A stretch of 64,000 nucleotides of DNA, from positions 1 to 64,000 of the IMG/VR virus record IMGVR_UViG_3300027320_000003; one strand, 5' to 3'. A program made the translations under genes and the position numbers. Origin of the DNA: a virus. Positions 31,526-39,186 of this stretch are shown piece by piece. Each line of letters begins with the position of its first letter. Position 1 is the stretch's first letter. Under the pieces are notes generated by a model. That model saw nothing but the letters and a program-made list of their open reading frames with translations. It searched no databases and was not told where the DNA came from.

Positions 31526-31888
31526 ATGCAATATCGTGTAAATCATATCGCGGCTCATGGCATCAAATGCCGGATGAGTGAAAGTGCTAGGAATAAGATC
31601 GGTGTTAAACCTGGACAGAGTGTCTCCATCACCATTGGAAATCAGAGATTGGTTCGCGAGGTGTCAAGAATACCGGCTGAGCTCCTTGAAATTTGCTCGA
31701 GGAGAGGATGTGGAGATATTCTAGACGGCACAGTTATTCTACCCACGTCAGTTCTTCAGGCGCTTGGAATAGAACCTGGTGACTTTGTTGATGTTAAGCC
31801 AGTGGTATCACTGGAGCACCCATCTACGAGAAGCCGGTTGGTCTCGCGGTTGAAGCTTAGTGCAGGCAAAATTAAGGCGTTGAAATGA
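31526..31888 (+). CDS. Small protein with two AbrB/double-psi-like units
   Basis: Start at ATG 31526 from the promoter. The 120-residue product has NKIGVKPGQSVSITIGNQRL and later LQALGIEPGDFVDVKPV. The repeated L/G-I-x-PG-x-x-V strand pattern is that of AbrB-like or Cdc48-N-type barrels. Such folds bind DNA or protein. Basic tail (RLVSRLKLSAGKIKALK). A regulator is possible but unproven. Confidence 0.55.
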   Translation: MQYRVNHIAAHGIKCRMSESARNKIGVKPGQSVSITIGNQRLVREVSRIPAELLEICSRRGCGDILDGTVILPTSVLQALGIEPGDFVDVKPVVSLEHPSTRSRLVSRLKLSAGKIKALK

Positions 31889-32091
31889 ATTTCATCCGCA
31901 GAATGTTTTGCAAACACAATTGGTTTTTTGTCCGTGAGTGGACGGAGTGGAAGCAGGACACTCACAACGAGTTGCACATCTATGTATGCACGACGTGCGG
32001 TGCACAAAAACGAGACGTCGTAGCCACGGTTAAGACGTTCGCTGAGGTTGATAAGCAAATTTCGACTATAAAGAACATGAATAAATTATGA
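31885..32091 (+). CDS. Small zinc-ribbon-like protein
   Basis: A 68-residue product overlapping the previous stop by four bases. Possible zinc ligands are C9, H11 and the CTTCG pair near 35-38 (FCKHNWFF ... YVCTTCGAQK). Likely a single zinc ribbon. Function unknown. Confidence 0.6.
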   Translation: MNFIRRMFCKHNWFFVREWTEWKQDTHNELHIYVCTTCGAQKRDVVATVKTFAEVDKQISTIKNMNKL

Positions 32092-32100
32092 GGATCCCAT

Positions 32101-32643
32101 ATGCCAGCACGCCAACAACCACGAAGAATCGAGTGTACCACCGCCGCCATACGGATGGCCCAGTATTCAGCGCACCAGCAGCCACGAATAATTGGTCAGA
32201 CCACCGCGGATGCAACGAGGATCGCTCCACTATTTGACACTATGGCATCAAATATACAGGGCTATAGTCCAGACGGTAATAAGCAAATCATCCAGTATCA
32301 CTCCCTCACCGCAGACAACCTCGCCAGCGTGCTTACGCGCGATTGGCTACGAGCCACAGGTGAGGAGTTACGGGACGACAAGCTACACCCGATAAGAACG
32401 CAGGGATGTGCATGGTTCTGTGAGGTTGAGGGCGACGGTGGTCGGTGGTTCATATCCATCGATATTGTCATAGATCTTGGGCCTGGTCCAAATAACATGT
32501 GCACCAAGCTAGTCACAAACCTGCGCCGCAAGGATGGTGAGTTGCTCTACGTCCTAGAGGTTTGGAAGTCTAACGCTGAGGAGATCCTAAAGAAGATTAG
32601 ACCAAGGATGATGGCCGAGGCAGCACTAATGGCGGAGGCATAA
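32101..32643 (+). CDS. Repeat-family protein with an N-terminal extension, C-terminus ALMAEA
   Basis: A 180-residue product. Residues 1-~45 contain a duplicated pattern (ARQQPRRIECTTAA, then AHQQPRIIGQTTAD). The family domain follows, with WFCEVEGDGGRWFISIDIVI and the end RPRMMAEAALMAEA. Here one Ala follows the glutamate, so it is one of the copies where the putative site is not at the stop. Confidence 0.65.
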   Translation: MPARQQPRRIECTTAAIRMAQYSAHQQPRIIGQTTADATRIAPLFDTMASNIQGYSPDGNKQIIQYHSLTADNLASVLTRDWLRATGEELRDDKLHPIRTQGCAWFCEVEGDGGRWFISIDIVIDLGPGPNNMCTKLVTNLRRKDGELLYVLEVWKSNAEEILKKIRPRMMAEAALMAEA

Positions 32644-32644
32644 C

Positions 32645-32995
32645 GTGCCAGATCTTCGACCATGGTTCAATCTAGTTTGGAGCATGATACCGCACTGTAA
32701 GCAGGACATGCATGAATTCCTTATTACCCAACGTGAAGACGATGCCAAGGTCTCCAGCGAAAGATTGGCGAAGCGCGTGACGATTGTTACCCGGAGAATC
32801 CGTGTAAGGGTCCATAAGGGCCAGTGGTCCATGGTGACCTCCATCTCAAATAGCGACAATACTGGCATGGAAACCTCAGAGACAGAGTTTGTCGCCAATG
32901 AAACCTCCGCAGACTCGTGGAAGCTGGAGGTGAACAAAGTCATTGCACTAGTCAACCCACGGGAATTAGCTGATGAAGCGATGCTTGAGGAATAA
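32645..32995 (+). CDS. Repeat-family protein, single domain, C-terminus AMLEE
   Basis: A 116-residue product with GTG start one base after the previous stop. N-terminal helix, basic strands (RVTIVTRRIRVRVHKGQWSM) and the end NPRELADEAMLEE. Its stop is directly followed by a class A promoter. Confidence 0.65.
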   Translation: MPDLRPWFNLVWSMIPHCKQDMHEFLITQREDDAKVSSERLAKRVTIVTRRIRVRVHKGQWSMVTSISNSDNTGMETSETEFVANETSADSWKLEVNKVIALVNPRELADEAMLEE

Positions 32996-32996
32996 C

Positions 32997-33024
32997 TTAC
33001 CAATACTGCACTAGCGTGTATCCT
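32997..33024 (+). promoter_or_regulatory. Class A promoter variant TTACCA-N16-TATCCT
   Basis: TTACCA 32997-33002, 16-base spacer, TATCCT 33019-33024, five bases, ATG 33030. One mismatch in each box, geometry kept. Confidence 0.65.
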
Positions 33025-33029
33025 ACTGT

Positions 33030-33794
33030 ATGAAAGAAGCTATGACAATTGAGCGAGACCTAATCGAGAAACTGTTCCATATGAGAACCTACTCAGGTTG
33101 TGAGGAGGCAATGGTTCAGTGGATTATTAACGCTGTGCACACCAGACTGCCTGGTTGCAGTGTGCAACGGGATGAGATAGGCAATATTCTCGTAACTCGC
33201 GGACCTGGTCCATGGCCAATGGTTTGCTGCCACACGGACACCGTATTTAAGGAACCACCGAAGGAAGTTGTTTGGATTGGCTCAACCGCCACTGGATTAG
33301 GTGAAACTGGCAGGCCTTGCGGATTAGGTGCAGACGATAAGTGCGGAATTTACGCCTGCCTTAAACTTCTCGAGTCGCATGATAACATCAAGGCCGCATT
33401 TTTTGTCGGCGAAGAAATCTACTGCATTGGGTCAAAGGCCGCACCAGAGGAGTGGTTTAAAGGTGTTCAGTACGCTATTGAGTACGACAGTCCTGGTATT
33501 GACACCGTGTCAATCTCAAACGACGGCACGATGCTATCTGATCCCGATGGAGAATTCTGGAGAATTGTACACCCACAGCTCGTCGGGTTTGGCATTACTA
33601 ACTTCGCTCACCATCCGTGGACAGATACCGCAATCGTTCGTCGTCGTACCGGAGTGGCCTGCATTAATCTTCCCGCTGCCTACTATTACTATCATACCAA
33701 GCATGAGACCATGGATATTAACGAACTTCACAGGTCAATCGAACTCGGGTCAAATCTCATTGGTCTGCTTGGTAACCATACGGAGTACCGGTAA
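33030..33794 (+). CDS. M20-type zinc metallopeptidase
   Basis: A 254-residue protein with M20 landmarks: VCCHTDTVF near 66-74 (His and Asp ligand), GLGADDKCGIYACLKLLE near 98-115 (bridging Asp), FFVGEEIYCIGS near 125-136 (catalytic Glu pair), and a final YHTKHETMDINEL His. M20 enzymes are two-zinc exopeptidases for small peptides. It is shorter than bacterial members, lacking the dimerisation domain. Its own leaderless-type promoter points to early or middle expression. Substrate unknown. Confidence 0.8.
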   Translation: MKEAMTIERDLIEKLFHMRTYSGCEEAMVQWIINAVHTRLPGCSVQRDEIGNILVTRGPGPWPMVCCHTDTVFKEPPKEVVWIGSTATGLGETGRPCGLGADDKCGIYACLKLLESHDNIKAAFFVGEEIYCIGSKAAPEEWFKGVQYAIEYDSPGIDTVSISNDGTMLSDPDGEFWRIVHPQLVGFGITNFAHHPWTDTAIVRRRTGVACINLPAAYYYYHTKHETMDINELHRSIELGSNLIGLLGNHTEYR

Positions 33795-33797
33795 CCC

Positions 33798-34139
33798 GTG
33801 AAAAAGACGAAGAAGTTACCAATTGAGATTACCCGCAAGGGCAGGGTATCAATTAACACGGAGCATGCGGTGCTGCTCTATCGATCTAAGAAGGTTATCC
33901 TATGCGATATTGACATCAAATCCAAGAATGCGGAGACAGGCGGGATTTGCTATGACCGTGGTTACGGACCAGAGATATTCCTAGATTGCGGCGAATACAC
34001 TACGAACATGGACAAGAGGTACGCCTGTGGCTATACAGCCATCTATTTTCCAACGTTGGTTGGTTGGACCATTCGTGGATTTCAAATATCAGGCTACACC
34101 GTGCAATTGACATTTATTTCGCAAGAGATTGAGCGCTAG
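33798..34139 (+). CDS. Unknown beta-rich protein
   Basis: A 113-residue product with GTG start three bases after the previous stop. Basic N-terminus (KKTKKLPIEITRKGR), then beta strands and Cys residues (GGICYDRGYG, YACGY). Its end overlaps the late box for the gp26-like gene. Function unknown. Confidence 0.55.
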   Translation: MKKTKKLPIEITRKGRVSINTEHAVLLYRSKKVILCDIDIKSKNAETGGICYDRGYGPEIFLDCGEYTTNMDKRYACGYTAIYFPTLVGWTIRGFQISGYTVQLTFISQEIER

Positions 34140-34144
34140 TTAGT
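34137..34144 (+). promoter_or_regulatory. Late-promoter box TAGTTAGT
   Basis: TAGTTAGT nine bases before the ATG at 34154; overlaps the stop of the upstream gene. Confidence 0.45.
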
Positions 34145-34153
34145 TCTACCACC

Positions 34154-35092
34154 ATGGCGATCAAAAGTAACATCTCAGATTTCAGTCCATCCCGCGAGAA
34201 ATACAAGCGCGATATCGATATTCCAAGCGGCCTATGGTACGCTAAGGACAAATTTCCAGACGGCAAGTTAACCGTGTTTCCATGGGACATGGACGTCAAC
34301 AACCGTTTTATGAAGATTCTTAACCGGGTTAAGTCCAGTTCAATCCGCTGGCAGATTGAGATGATGCCACTCCTCGCCGATCTTAAGGGTCTTGAGCCGA
34401 AGAATTTTCTGGCCAATGAAACCGCCTTGGTAATGATGATTTCGCGCGCTCTTGTCGGCAACGGTAAGATTGAGGTTGAGATGACCTGCCCAGAGTGTGG
34501 ACACGTTAACAAAGCAAAGCTAGACATCCCTGATAACCTTGAGCGCATTGGCGCAAAGCCGGCAGGTTACATTGGCTATGATGTTATCAGGCTTCCAAGC
34601 TGCGGTGACTATGTCGCTATTCGCCCACAAACGCTTGGGGATATTCTCGCCTGTGAGGAACGTGATACGCTCGGTGACTCTCTAAAGGGTGTTCAGATGC
34701 CACAGCCAGTCCTACAGAAGTTATACTGTGTCTATGGTGTTGGCACCTCAGCCGATGACCTCGGACGCCCAGACAATATCACCGAAGTTTTAAAATGGTT
34801 TAATAGCCTACCGCCATCTGATGCCGAGTGTTATTCAACCTCGTTTGAGGAGGTTCAACCAGGAGTATCGAGCGAGGTTAACTGGACCTGCGATTCGTGC
34901 GGTCACGAATTTACACATCGGCTAGAATTGAACCGCGACTTTTTTCGTCGACGCGTCACTCGGCCAGAGACTAGGGCACTGGACGAGGTTGTTCAACCTA
35001 GCGCAAATGAGCGAGGGAGCACTGACAGTGGAGTTGACGAGAGTACCAGCGGACGTCGTCGATCATTATCACGACCTCCAACTCGAGCTTAA
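34154..35092 (+). CDS. gp26-like baseplate hub assembly protein with zinc-ribbon pairs; likely frame change near the end
   Basis: A protein similar to the T4 gp26 baseplate chaperone group. It has CPECGHVNKAKLDI near 115 and CDSCGHEFTHRLEL near 250, two CxxC pairs that would form one zinc site, and the usual helical body between them. After NRDFF at about residue 265 this frame turns Arg/Ser-rich and random-looking, while the +1 frame reads on as normal protein (see the 35007 entry). A six-T run at 34940-34945 lies exactly at the change. So the true end is either close to NRDFFR or a +1 frameshifted product. Confidence 0.7.
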   Translation: MAIKSNISDFSPSREKYKRDIDIPSGLWYAKDKFPDGKLTVFPWDMDVNNRFMKILNRVKSSSIRWQIEMMPLLADLKGLEPKNFLANETALVMMISRALVGNGKIEVEMTCPECGHVNKAKLDIPDNLERIGAKPAGYIGYDVIRLPSCGDYVAIRPQTLGDILACEERDTLGDSLKGVQMPQPVLQKLYCVYGVGTSADDLGRPDNITEVLKWFNSLPPSDAECYSTSFEEVQPGVSSEVNWTCDSCGHEFTHRLELNRDFFRRRVTRPETRALDEVVQPSANERGSTDSGVDESTSGRRRSLSRPPTRA

Positions 35093-35132
35093 CAAATACC
35101 GTGAACAGGAGCGCCGTAAGGCTGGATTATGA
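35007..35132 (+). CDS. Small protein or frameshift extension of the gp26-like gene
   Basis: In the frame +1 to 34154, ATG 35007 opens 41 residues: MSEGALTVELTRVPADVV then DHYHDLQLELNKYREQERR. The same frame is open and protein-like back to the T run at 34940 (LGQRLGHWTRLFNLAQ). It may be a separate small gene like T4's small baseplate chaperones, or the C-terminal part reached by +1 frameshifting. It ends within the next gene's ATG. Confidence 0.55.
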   Translation: MSEGALTVELTRVPADVVDHYHDLQLELNKYREQERRKAGL

Positions 35133-35281
35133 TGAGACACGAAAGACTGATTATTGAACTAGAGAACCTCTATCACAAACGGTCTGAATCAGCCGTCGGT
35201 ACACCCGAGCGTGAAATCACTGAGACTGCCATTCACGAGAAACTCCGTGAACTTCGCGACGAGTTAATTAAGATTTTGTAG
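35132..35281 (+). CDS. Small coiled-coil protein
   Basis: A 49-residue product (start 35132; ATG 35129 is an alternative) overlapping the previous TGA. It is nearly all helix: RLIIELENLYHKR and IHEKLRELRDELIKIL. Likely a short dimerising coiled coil in the same baseplate operon. It overlaps the convergent polyprotein gene by 18 bases. Confidence 0.5.
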   Translation: MRHERLIIELENLYHKRSESAVGTPEREITETAIHEKLRELRDELIKIL

Positions 35282-36307
35282 GAGTTTTTTGACAAGGCGT
35301 TTTGCTTCGTCAAGTACCGCCTTGTCAGCCACTTGCTGCGGGTATAGAATAGACAGCATCGTTCTAACATTTCTATCGATGTGGTGGTCGGTGATATTAA
35401 AGCCAACATTAAACTTAGCGCCTGAAACGCTGCGGCTATGCCGTACTGGTTGAACATAGATGATGTCACTGATTGAGGCGAAATGAATCCAAGTGCCATC
35501 GTCGATGGTTACTTCATAGTCCATGATGTTATACTCGCAACTCATTCCAAATGGCCTAACCTGATCAGCGATGCTTCTGGCGATTCTAGCGTAGATCTCC
35601 GATGCGATACTTGCCTCCGTCATTACGGCGCTACTCGAGGTCTCATCTGGATAGGTCTCTGCGATAATTTTGTCTATTGCCGCTTGAATCGTCAAGGCGT
35701 TATCAGTTCCATATATCGTAATGAACTTGTTTTCAAGCGCTAATTTTCCATCCCTCTGGGATTGGACATAGACATTCGATCCAACAGGTGTTAAGAAAAC
35801 CGCGGATCCATCATTTATCATAACAGCCATACAGCTTGAATTCTCCGACGACTCAACACGGTCTATTTCAATTCCAGCGGCTATCATCGTTGTTTTAATC
35901 ATCTCAAGGATCAACAGTACACGATCCTCCATCGGATTCATATGCCTCAGTTCTACGCCTTCAGCCATGATCTCGTGCTCCGCTGACTCGCTTGGAGCTA
36001 TGACGGGTATCACCTTGTTCGCCCACGTCTCGTAGGATTTAGGATTGATCAAGAACGCGGCATTCGATATTGGTCGGCTATTAAAATTGTCGCCTAGATT
36101 CTTGTAAACATCTATGTAACCAACGGTTTGAAGTTGCATGATGCATACTTCGTACTCATTAACATGTAAGATATTCTCGTAGCTGGTAGGCGATTCCGGT
36201 TCGACGGCGGTGAATTTTATCCCGAGCTGGGACATCCTGTCGGTCAAATAGTCAACAAATCGTTGCTTGACTGGCTCGGACTCTAGAATTGATTTGCTGG
36301 ACCTCAT
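35264..36307 (-). CDS. Three-domain repeat-family polyprotein
   Basis: A 347-residue protein of three family domains, residues 1-116, 117-231 and 232-334, plus a 13-residue basic tail. The domains end APSESAEHEIMAE, YPDETSSSAVMTE and YPQQVADKAVLDE, followed by G, A and A. Those junctions are [ILVM]-x-E before a small residue, the form cut by T4-type prohead proteases. An extra ILESE stretch sits at residues 7-11. Single-domain relatives in the window stop right after this glutamate. Function unknown; processing is inferred. Confidence 0.7.
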   Translation of the reverse strand: MRSSKSILESEPVKQRFVDYLTDRMSQLGIKFTAVEPESPTSYENILHVNEYEVCIMQLQTVGYIDVYKNLGDNFNSRPISNAAFLINPKSYETWANKVIPVIAPSESAEHEIMAEGVELRHMNPMEDRVLLILEMIKTTMIAAGIEIDRVESSENSSCMAVMINDGSAVFLTPVGSNVYVQSQRDGKLALENKFITIYGTDNALTIQAAIDKIIAETYPDETSSSAVMTEASIASEIYARIARSIADQVRPFGMSCEYNIMDYEVTIDDGTWIHFASISDIIYVQPVRHSRSVSGAKFNVGFNITDHHIDRNVRTMLSILYPQQVADKAVLDEAKRLVKKLLQNLN

Positions 36308-36323
36308 ATTTCCAGCGGTGGTA

Positions 36324-36575
36324 TTATTTAACGCGATAGAGCACGTTCAAGGACATATTGTACTTGGCGCCGTTTGCCAATTCAACTTCACCAACGTTTC
36401 CATTGATGGATTTGATCTTACCCTTAACTCCAGCGATCTGGTAGGTAGGATCGTCAGCAACACAAACTTCATCACCAACTTTAAAGTTGATACCAACGCT
36501 TTCATTCATTGCGCGCTCGACTGAGGCGGCGTCGTTAGGTTTCACTGTTTTGATGATTTCTAAAATGTTGTTCAT
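36324..36575 (-). CDS. Small SH3/KOW-like protein
   Basis: An 83-residue product. Residues ~30-83 (FKVGDEVCVADDPTYQIAG, then KGKIKSINGNVGEVELANG) have the strand and turn pattern of a small SH3-like barrel, as in KOW domains that bind RNA or RNA polymerase. A helical N-terminal part precedes it. A GAG lies seven bases before the ATG and a TATAAT 18 bases before it, so this mRNA has a short leader. Confidence 0.6.
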   Translation of the reverse strand: MNNILEIIKTVKPNDAASVERAMNESVGINFKVGDEVCVADDPTYQIAGVKGKIKSINGNVGEVELANGAKYNMSLNVLYRVK

Positions 36576-36587
36576 ATGATGTCTCTT

Positions 36588-36599
36588 GTTATAATTATA
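36588..36599 (-). promoter_or_regulatory. TATAAT/TATAAC element with a short leader
   Basis: Minus strand TATAAT (36594-36599) directly followed by TATAAC (36588-36593), then AAGAG and the ATG at 36575. A like TATAAC-AAGAGG run precedes the minus-strand gene starting at 41532. Confidence 0.45.
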
Positions 36600-37002
36600 C
36601 CAGTTGTTGTTTCTCTTCCACCTCGGAACACATTTTCACAATACGGTTCAAGGATTCTATGCTCCGTCTCTTGCTTAGGATAAGATCAAATTTATAGTAG
36701 TTGTAGTACGGTAAGAAATCGTCATCTTCGCTACCTGTAAATAGGACGGTCACAGCGTTTGGATCGCTCTCCTTAATCATCAATCCGAGAATCTCACCAC
36801 CGATGCTGCCGGGCATGACGAGGTCAATAATAAAGACGTGGAACCTCTCAGGAGCGTCATGGAGAACGTTGAGTGCATCTTTTGCGCAATTCACCGCGCA
36901 CACCTCGGCTCTGCCGCTAAATTTGCTCCTGATCATCTGTTCAAGCATGTCACGACAACCATTGTCGTCATCAACAATCATGACTCTCATCTTAGGATCC
37001 AA
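36595..37002 (-). CDS. CheY-like response-regulator receiver domain
   Basis: A 135-residue single receiver domain. VMIVDDDNGCRD carries the acidic pair near 10-12, VFIIDLVMPGSIGG the phospho-acceptor Asp near 61, VLFTGSEDD the Thr near 88, and LILSKRRS the conserved Lys near 109. There is no output domain, so it would act by binding a partner. It shares 11 bases with the membrane coiled-coil gene upstream. No histidine kinase is in the window; host kinases could phosphorylate it. Confidence 0.82.
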   Translation of the reverse strand: MDPKMRVMIVDDDNGCRDMLEQMIRSKFSGRAEVCAVNCAKDALNVLHDAPERFHVFIIDLVMPGSIGGEILGLMIKESDPNAVTVLFTGSEDDDFLPYYNYYKFDLILSKRRSIESLNRIVKMCSEVEEKQQLV

Positions 37003-37501
37003 TTTGTCGCATCTTCTCGCGGATGCTCTCTATTTCGCTGTTAAGGTTAGCGCGGCGATCGTCGGCTTCGCCGCAAACACGGTAAACCTCTTCGATCTTA
37101 TCCTCGCGTTTAAATTGTCTATAAACTTCAATGAGCTGCGTACGTAGGAATGAGCTGGTCTCGTTGACGACAGCGGACTCAATCTGTGATATCTCCATCA
37201 TCTTACTAAGAAGAGTATTCTTTGCGTTTACCTTCTCGATTGTTCCTTGGAGCGTCAAGATGAGCTTCTTTGCAACCTCTAACTCGTCCTTAGTGGATTT
37301 AAGATCCCGCCGTATTTCATCTCTAAACTCGGCGTTGGCCTTCATGATGCTTGAGAATTGGTCTAGTTGTGTAACGGCCTGGTCACGCTTCTCCTCCTTT
37401 GCTACTGTCTTAGATGTTGCTCGATAGGCAAACGCCCCGCCTGCGACCCCTACGATCAACGTAACAACTTGTCCAGCAATAGCACTCCACTCTTCATTCA
37501 T
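36992..37501 (-). CDS. Membrane-anchored coiled-coil protein
   Basis: A 169-residue protein. Residues 8-26 (IAGQVVTLIVGVAGGAFAY) form one transmembrane helix. The rest is charged coiled coil (KSTKDELEVAKKLILTLQG). It overlaps the receiver gene by 11 bases, suggesting coexpression and possibly contact with it. A spanin or holin-like role cannot be excluded but the long coiled coil speaks against a holin. Confidence 0.6.
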   Translation of the reverse strand: MNEEWSAIAGQVVTLIVGVAGGAFAYRATSKTVAKEEKRDQAVTQLDQFSSIMKANAEFRDEIRRDLKSTKDELEVAKKLILTLQGTIEKVNAKNTLLSKMMEISQIESAVVNETSSFLRTQLIEVYRQFKREDKIEEVYRVCGEADDRRANLNSEIESIREKMRQIGS

Positions 37502-37539
37502 TCTGGTTTAAATACAGTCGCAGAAGTGTTCTTTTGTAT

Positions 37540-37779
37540 ATGAACGACCAAAGCGATAACAGCGTAGAAATAATGGCACAGACAGAGCGTCTTCAGGCGC
37601 GCAACCTCCAACTAGCGCGCATAGGATATCCACTGTGCGATATAGCAAAGGTTCTCAAAGACTCGCTAGACCTTAACGCCGAGTACGCCAGGCATACCAT
37701 ATCCCTACACGGAGTTATAGCGTCACAGGTTGACCAGTCCCATGTGAATCTCGGCCAAGTTCCAATGTCCGCGCCGTAG
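37540..37779 (+). CDS. Small helical unknown protein
   Basis: ATG 37540 follows TGTTCT by seven bases. The 79-residue product is helical (ERLQARNLQLARIGYPLCDI). It stops two bases before the end of the late box for the next gene, so it is a short unit between early and late control. Function unknown. Confidence 0.5.
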   Translation: MNDQSDNSVEIMAQTERLQARNLQLARIGYPLCDIAKVLKDSLDLNAEYARHTISLHGVIASQVDQSHVNLGQVPMSAP

Positions 37780-37787
37780 TTAATCAA
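37777..37787 (+). promoter_or_regulatory. Late-promoter box TAGTTAAT
   Basis: TAGTTAAT (37777-37784), CAA, ATG 37788. Identical to the arrangement at 4118-4131. Confidence 0.7.
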
Positions 37788-38585
37788 ATGCCGAATTACC
37801 AATCAACTGAATTACCAATCACGATCATCGGTAATCCAGGACGTCGACCACTAACCAACAGTAGCCTATCGCCAGATAGTCTACCGCAAAAAGGTTATAC
37901 CGTTGACCAATTGGCAGCGTATATCATCCGGCAACTCGGTGGACCAGTGTGGACTGTGGAACTGACAAAGCAGCAGATTGTTGATTGCATTCTTGACTCA
38001 CTTAACATGTACAGCATTTGGCGTCCACAGATTGGCTGGACAGCCTGCCAATTGCGCCGTGACTCAACATCCTACCTCATTGGCGTTGACGTTGGCCAGG
38101 GTGTAGTCAGAGTTGATTTCGTCGAAACGCGACCAGCTCCAACTGAAATTTTCTATGGTAACCTAATCTCGCCGGCACCGGTGATGGTTCGTGGTATGGA
38201 CGACTATGACACCTTCCTACGCTGGCGATCAACATGGATGCGCGTTACCTCCATTAAACCTGATTGGACATACGATGATATTGAAGGTTGTCTCCGGATT
38301 CATAACCCAATCGAGAAATACACCGCCGGAATTCAATGTTACTACTCCTACTCTGAGACCTCGTGGTTGGATGACTACGGTGCAGTGTGGGTAAAGGACA
38401 TGGCTCTCGAGAAATCACGCTATCTCTATGGTGAAATTATCATGAAGTATAGCGGATCCCTACCAGGGCCGGCCAAAGATATTCAGATGGATCAGCAGAA
38501 ACGCCAGATTGCCCAGGAGCGCATGGACAAACTTACCGCCCAGCTCCAAGGTGCCCAAATTAGCACCCCAGCACAAACCGATTAA
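37788..38585 (+). CDS. Neck or head-completion-type structural protein
   Basis: A 265-residue protein. The N-terminal helix-turn (VELTKQQIVDCILDSLNMY) and the C-terminal part (WVKDMALEKSRYLYGEIIMK, KYSGSLPGP, then an amphipathic QKRQIAQERMDKL helix) match the layout of a structural protein found in many T4-like phages, where a D-WVK ... KYxG-LPGG pattern precedes a final helix. It has its own late box. Neck assignment is by resemblance only. Confidence 0.6.
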   Translation: MPNYQSTELPITIIGNPGRRPLTNSSLSPDSLPQKGYTVDQLAAYIIRQLGGPVWTVELTKQQIVDCILDSLNMYSIWRPQIGWTACQLRRDSTSYLIGVDVGQGVVRVDFVETRPAPTEIFYGNLISPAPVMVRGMDDYDTFLRWRSTWMRVTSIKPDWTYDDIEGCLRIHNPIEKYTAGIQCYYSYSETSWLDDYGAVWVKDMALEKSRYLYGEIIMKYSGSLPGPAKDIQMDQQKRQIAQERMDKLTAQLQGAQISTPAQTD

Positions 38586-38590
38586 GAAGC

Positions 38591-38618
38591 TTTCCACGGA
38601 TCATGGCCCGTGTATTCT
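38591..38618 (+). promoter_or_regulatory. Class A promoter TTTCCA-N16-TATTCT
   Basis: TTTCCA 38591-38596, 16-base spacer, TATTCT 38613-38618, six bases, ATG 38625. Spacer dyad CACGG/CCGTG. Confidence 0.78.
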
Positions 38619-38624
38619 CCAGCC

Positions 38625-39182
38625 ATGCAATTCTTCGCTGAAATCAATGGTAACAGCCTTGGGACATACGATAACCCTGTTCCAATCTGGGAAAAGATTA
38701 AAAACCGGCGCTCAAGCAACGGCACCACCTACAACCTCGCCGTTAAAGAGAACCTGGACGATCCAGAGCGAATCAACCTAGTTGCCCTATGGCACAAGAG
38801 CGTTAAGCATCTCTCAGGCATGATTGGCGAAGCTCCAACCAGTAACCGCAACAGGATTTGGCAGAGGTATATGAAGCGGGTGGTTGACAGCGAGCATGAC
38901 GAAGCTGATGTTGATGTAAATCTCATCATCAACAATTACCTTGGCCAGAATGACATCTGGCTGCAATGGGACCAACAGAACGATGCTTGGTGCATACCAT
39001 ATGCATATAGCACACCAGACCAGGCCATGGCAGTATATCTCCGGCTTGTTAACAGCATTGAATGGGTTAAACGGTACACCGGTGGAACACGCCTCAGTGG
39101 AAATAGCCACATCTCCAAGAGGAATTTCGACGCTATTACGCTGAAGATTGAGAATCCAATCGTGGTTAAGAGAAGGTTCTAG
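38625..39182 (+). CDS. Unknown 185-residue early protein
   Basis: Start at ATG 38625 from the promoter; upstream in-frame codons fall in the promoter itself. Mixed alpha/beta, with KHLSGMIGEAPTSNRNRIW and an aromatic-rich QNDIWLQWDQQNDAW stretch. First gene of a run ending with the Fpg-type glycosylase. Function unknown. Confidence 0.58.
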   Translation: MQFFAEINGNSLGTYDNPVPIWEKIKNRRSSNGTTYNLAVKENLDDPERINLVALWHKSVKHLSGMIGEAPTSNRNRIWQRYMKRVVDSEHDEADVDVNLIINNYLGQNDIWLQWDQQNDAWCIPYAYSTPDQAMAVYLRLVNSIEWVKRYTGGTRLSGNSHISKRNFDAITLKIENPIVVKRRF

Positions 39183-39186
39183 TCAC

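Noticed and set aside
34950-35092. The Arg/Ser-rich C-terminus of the 34154 frame as a real domain
   Set aside because: The +1 frame over the same bases looks like normal protein, while this one looks like out-of-frame translation.
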